6,073 nucleotides of DNA from Planctomycetota bacterium. GTDB lineage: Bacteria > Planctomycetota > B143-G9. The stretch lies in the NCBI GenBank assembly GCA_003644275.1, contig QNBY01000074.1:1-6073 (forward strand). The letters run 5' to 3'. Shown in pieces: positions 5,430 through 6,073 of this stretch. Each line of letters begins with the position of its first letter. Position 1 is the stretch's first letter. The notes beneath the pieces were generated by a model, which had not been told where the DNA came from, made no database searches, and worked only from the letters and a program-made list of their open reading frames with translations. The position numbers were made by a program, and so were the translations under genes.

Positions 5430-6073
5430 CAGGCGGCCCTCCTCTCCGCTATGGAGTCCAGCAGCAGGTCCGCGACGGCGCGGGCGGCGTCGGGGCGGGC
5501 CAGCGAACGAAAGGCGGTAGATACGGCGATGCGCTTCTCCCGGTCGTGCAGCAGCTCCACCATCTCCCGAACGAGCGAGCTCGGCGTCAGCTTCGACTGC
5601 GGCAGCAGCACCGCGGCCCCCCGCTCGGCGTAGAAACGGGCGTTCGCGGTCTGGTGGTCGTCGGCCGAGTGGGGCAGCGGCACCACCACGGAGGGGATGC
5701 CGGCAAGCGAGAGCTCGGCGAGGCTCACCGCTCCAGCCCTCGTGAGGGCCGCCGTCGAACCCAGGTAGGCGGGCGTCATGTCCTCCAGGAAGGGATGAAC
5801 CTCGGCGTTCGGCCGCGAGCGGTAGAAGGCGGCCAGCGCCTCGTAATCCGGCCGCCCCGTTATGTGGACCACGGACAGGCCGGGAAACTCCAACTCCAGC
5901 GAGGGCAGCGCACCCACCACCGCCTTGTTGAGCGCCCTCGCCCCCTGCGACCCCCCCAGGACGAGCAGCCGCTCCGGCCCGCCGAGGGGGGGCGGCCGCC
6001 GGGAGGCCAACTTCTCCGCCAACTCCGGCCGTATCGGTATGCCCGTGTGGTGGAACAGGACGCGCTTGGGCAG
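5429..6073 (-). CDS. murG: MurG, UDP-GlcNAc:lipid I GlcNAc transferase (C-terminal part; 5' end outside window)
   Basis: MurG transfers GlcNAc from UDP-GlcNAc to lipid I at the inner face of the cytoplasmic membrane, giving lipid II. The reading frame is open from base 6073 to a TGA at 5431-5429, giving 214 residues. The family is usually about 355 residues long, so roughly 140 N-terminal residues lie beyond the window. The visible part is the C-terminal GT-B Rossmann domain that binds UDP-GlcNAc. It begins with the inter-domain segment HTGIPIRPEL. GGSQGAR follows at window residues 40-46, then ITGRPDY at 71-77, EVHPFLEDM at 91-99, the glycosyltransferase signature TRAGAVSLAE at 111-120, and HQTANA at 140-145 (family Gln and Asn contacts to the nucleotide sugar). 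Any internal start, for example the TTG at 6022, would remove part of this conserved domain and is not the true start. The stop overlaps the murC start by one base (TGATG). Identification is firm. Confidence 0.96.
   Translation of the reverse strand: MPKRVLFHHTGIPIRPELAEKLASRRPPPLGGPERLLVLGGSQGARALNKAVVGALPSLELEFPGLSVVHITGRPDYEALAAFYRSRPNAEVHPFLEDMTPAYLGSTAALTRAGAVSLAELSLAGIPSVVVPLPHSADDHQTANARFYAERGAAVLLPQSKLTPSSLVREMVELLHDREKRIAVSTAFRSLARPDAARAVADLLLDSIAERRAA
5438..5443 (-). promoter_or_regulatory. Shine-Dalgarno of murC (AGGAGG)
   Basis: On the minus strand a full AGGAGG lies inside the last codons of murG, eight bases before ATG 5429. It fixes the murC start and shows that murC can recruit ribosomes itself despite the one-base overlap with murG. 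Confidence 0.8.

Noticed and set aside
3603..5633. 676-codon open frame on the plus strand, antisense to murB, murC and murG
   Set aside because: It lies wholly opposite three well-supported genes. Its translation is low-complexity (Ser/Pro/Arg, then His/Val/Ala/Glu-rich) with no recognisable motif, and such mirror frames are expected in GC-rich sequence.
5986..6004. GC-rich palindrome (GGCGGCCGCC) as a regulatory hairpin or terminator
   Set aside because: It lies inside murG coding sequence, has no T-tract, and short G/C palindromes are frequent by chance at this base composition.

Overview
The window is a tightly packed, single-strand stretch of a division and cell wall (dcw) type cluster, with every gene on the minus strand. 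Read in the direction of transcription (from base 6073 down to base 1) the order is murG (5' end outside the window), murC, murB, ddl, a membrane-anchored TPR-repeat protein, a small membrane-anchored SLT-type lytic transglycosylase, and an FtsQ-like divisome protein (3' end outside the window). There is no intergenic space: all six junctions overlap by 1 to 14 bases. This points to one polycistronic transcript with translational coupling. I see no RNA gene, mobile element, CRISPR array, terminator or convincing internal promoter, and no gene-free stretch longer than a few bases.

The first four genes form one biochemical sequence. MurG adds GlcNAc to lipid I to make lipid II. MurC adds L-Ala to UDP-MurNAc. 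MurB makes UDP-MurNAc from the enolpyruvyl precursor. Ddl makes the D-Ala-D-Ala dipeptide for the stem peptide. All four keep the signature and catalytic residues I can recognise, so they should be active. The FtsQ-like protein at the end links the cluster to septum assembly; by family precedent ftsA/ftsZ might lie beyond base 1, but that is not visible.

The unusual part is positions 593-2226. In the familiar dcw layouts ddl (or murB) runs straight into ftsQ. Here a TPR protein and a lytic transglycosylase sit between them, joined to their neighbours by 4-base and 8-base overlaps. This puts a peptidoglycan-cleaving enzyme and a likely protein-interaction scaffold inside the precursor-synthesis/divisome operon. 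I regard this as the main candidate for something not well described.

The organism is a bacterium with a peptidoglycan wall and a high-GC genome (mostly G/C third positions). It departs from usual high-GC codon habits in isoleucine: in murC I count 19 ATA, 3 ATC and 0 ATT. Shine-Dalgarno sequences are strong (AGGAGG, GGAGGT, GGAGG). The MurC N-terminal motif (GIGGVSMSSIA) and the small anchored transglycosylase look like forms common in Clostridia-like lineages. The FtsQ-like protein is divergent, with a 'VDRYGVLLP' element that reminds me of Planctomycetes-type or other uncultivated-phylum proteins. I cannot assign a phylum from this sequence alone.
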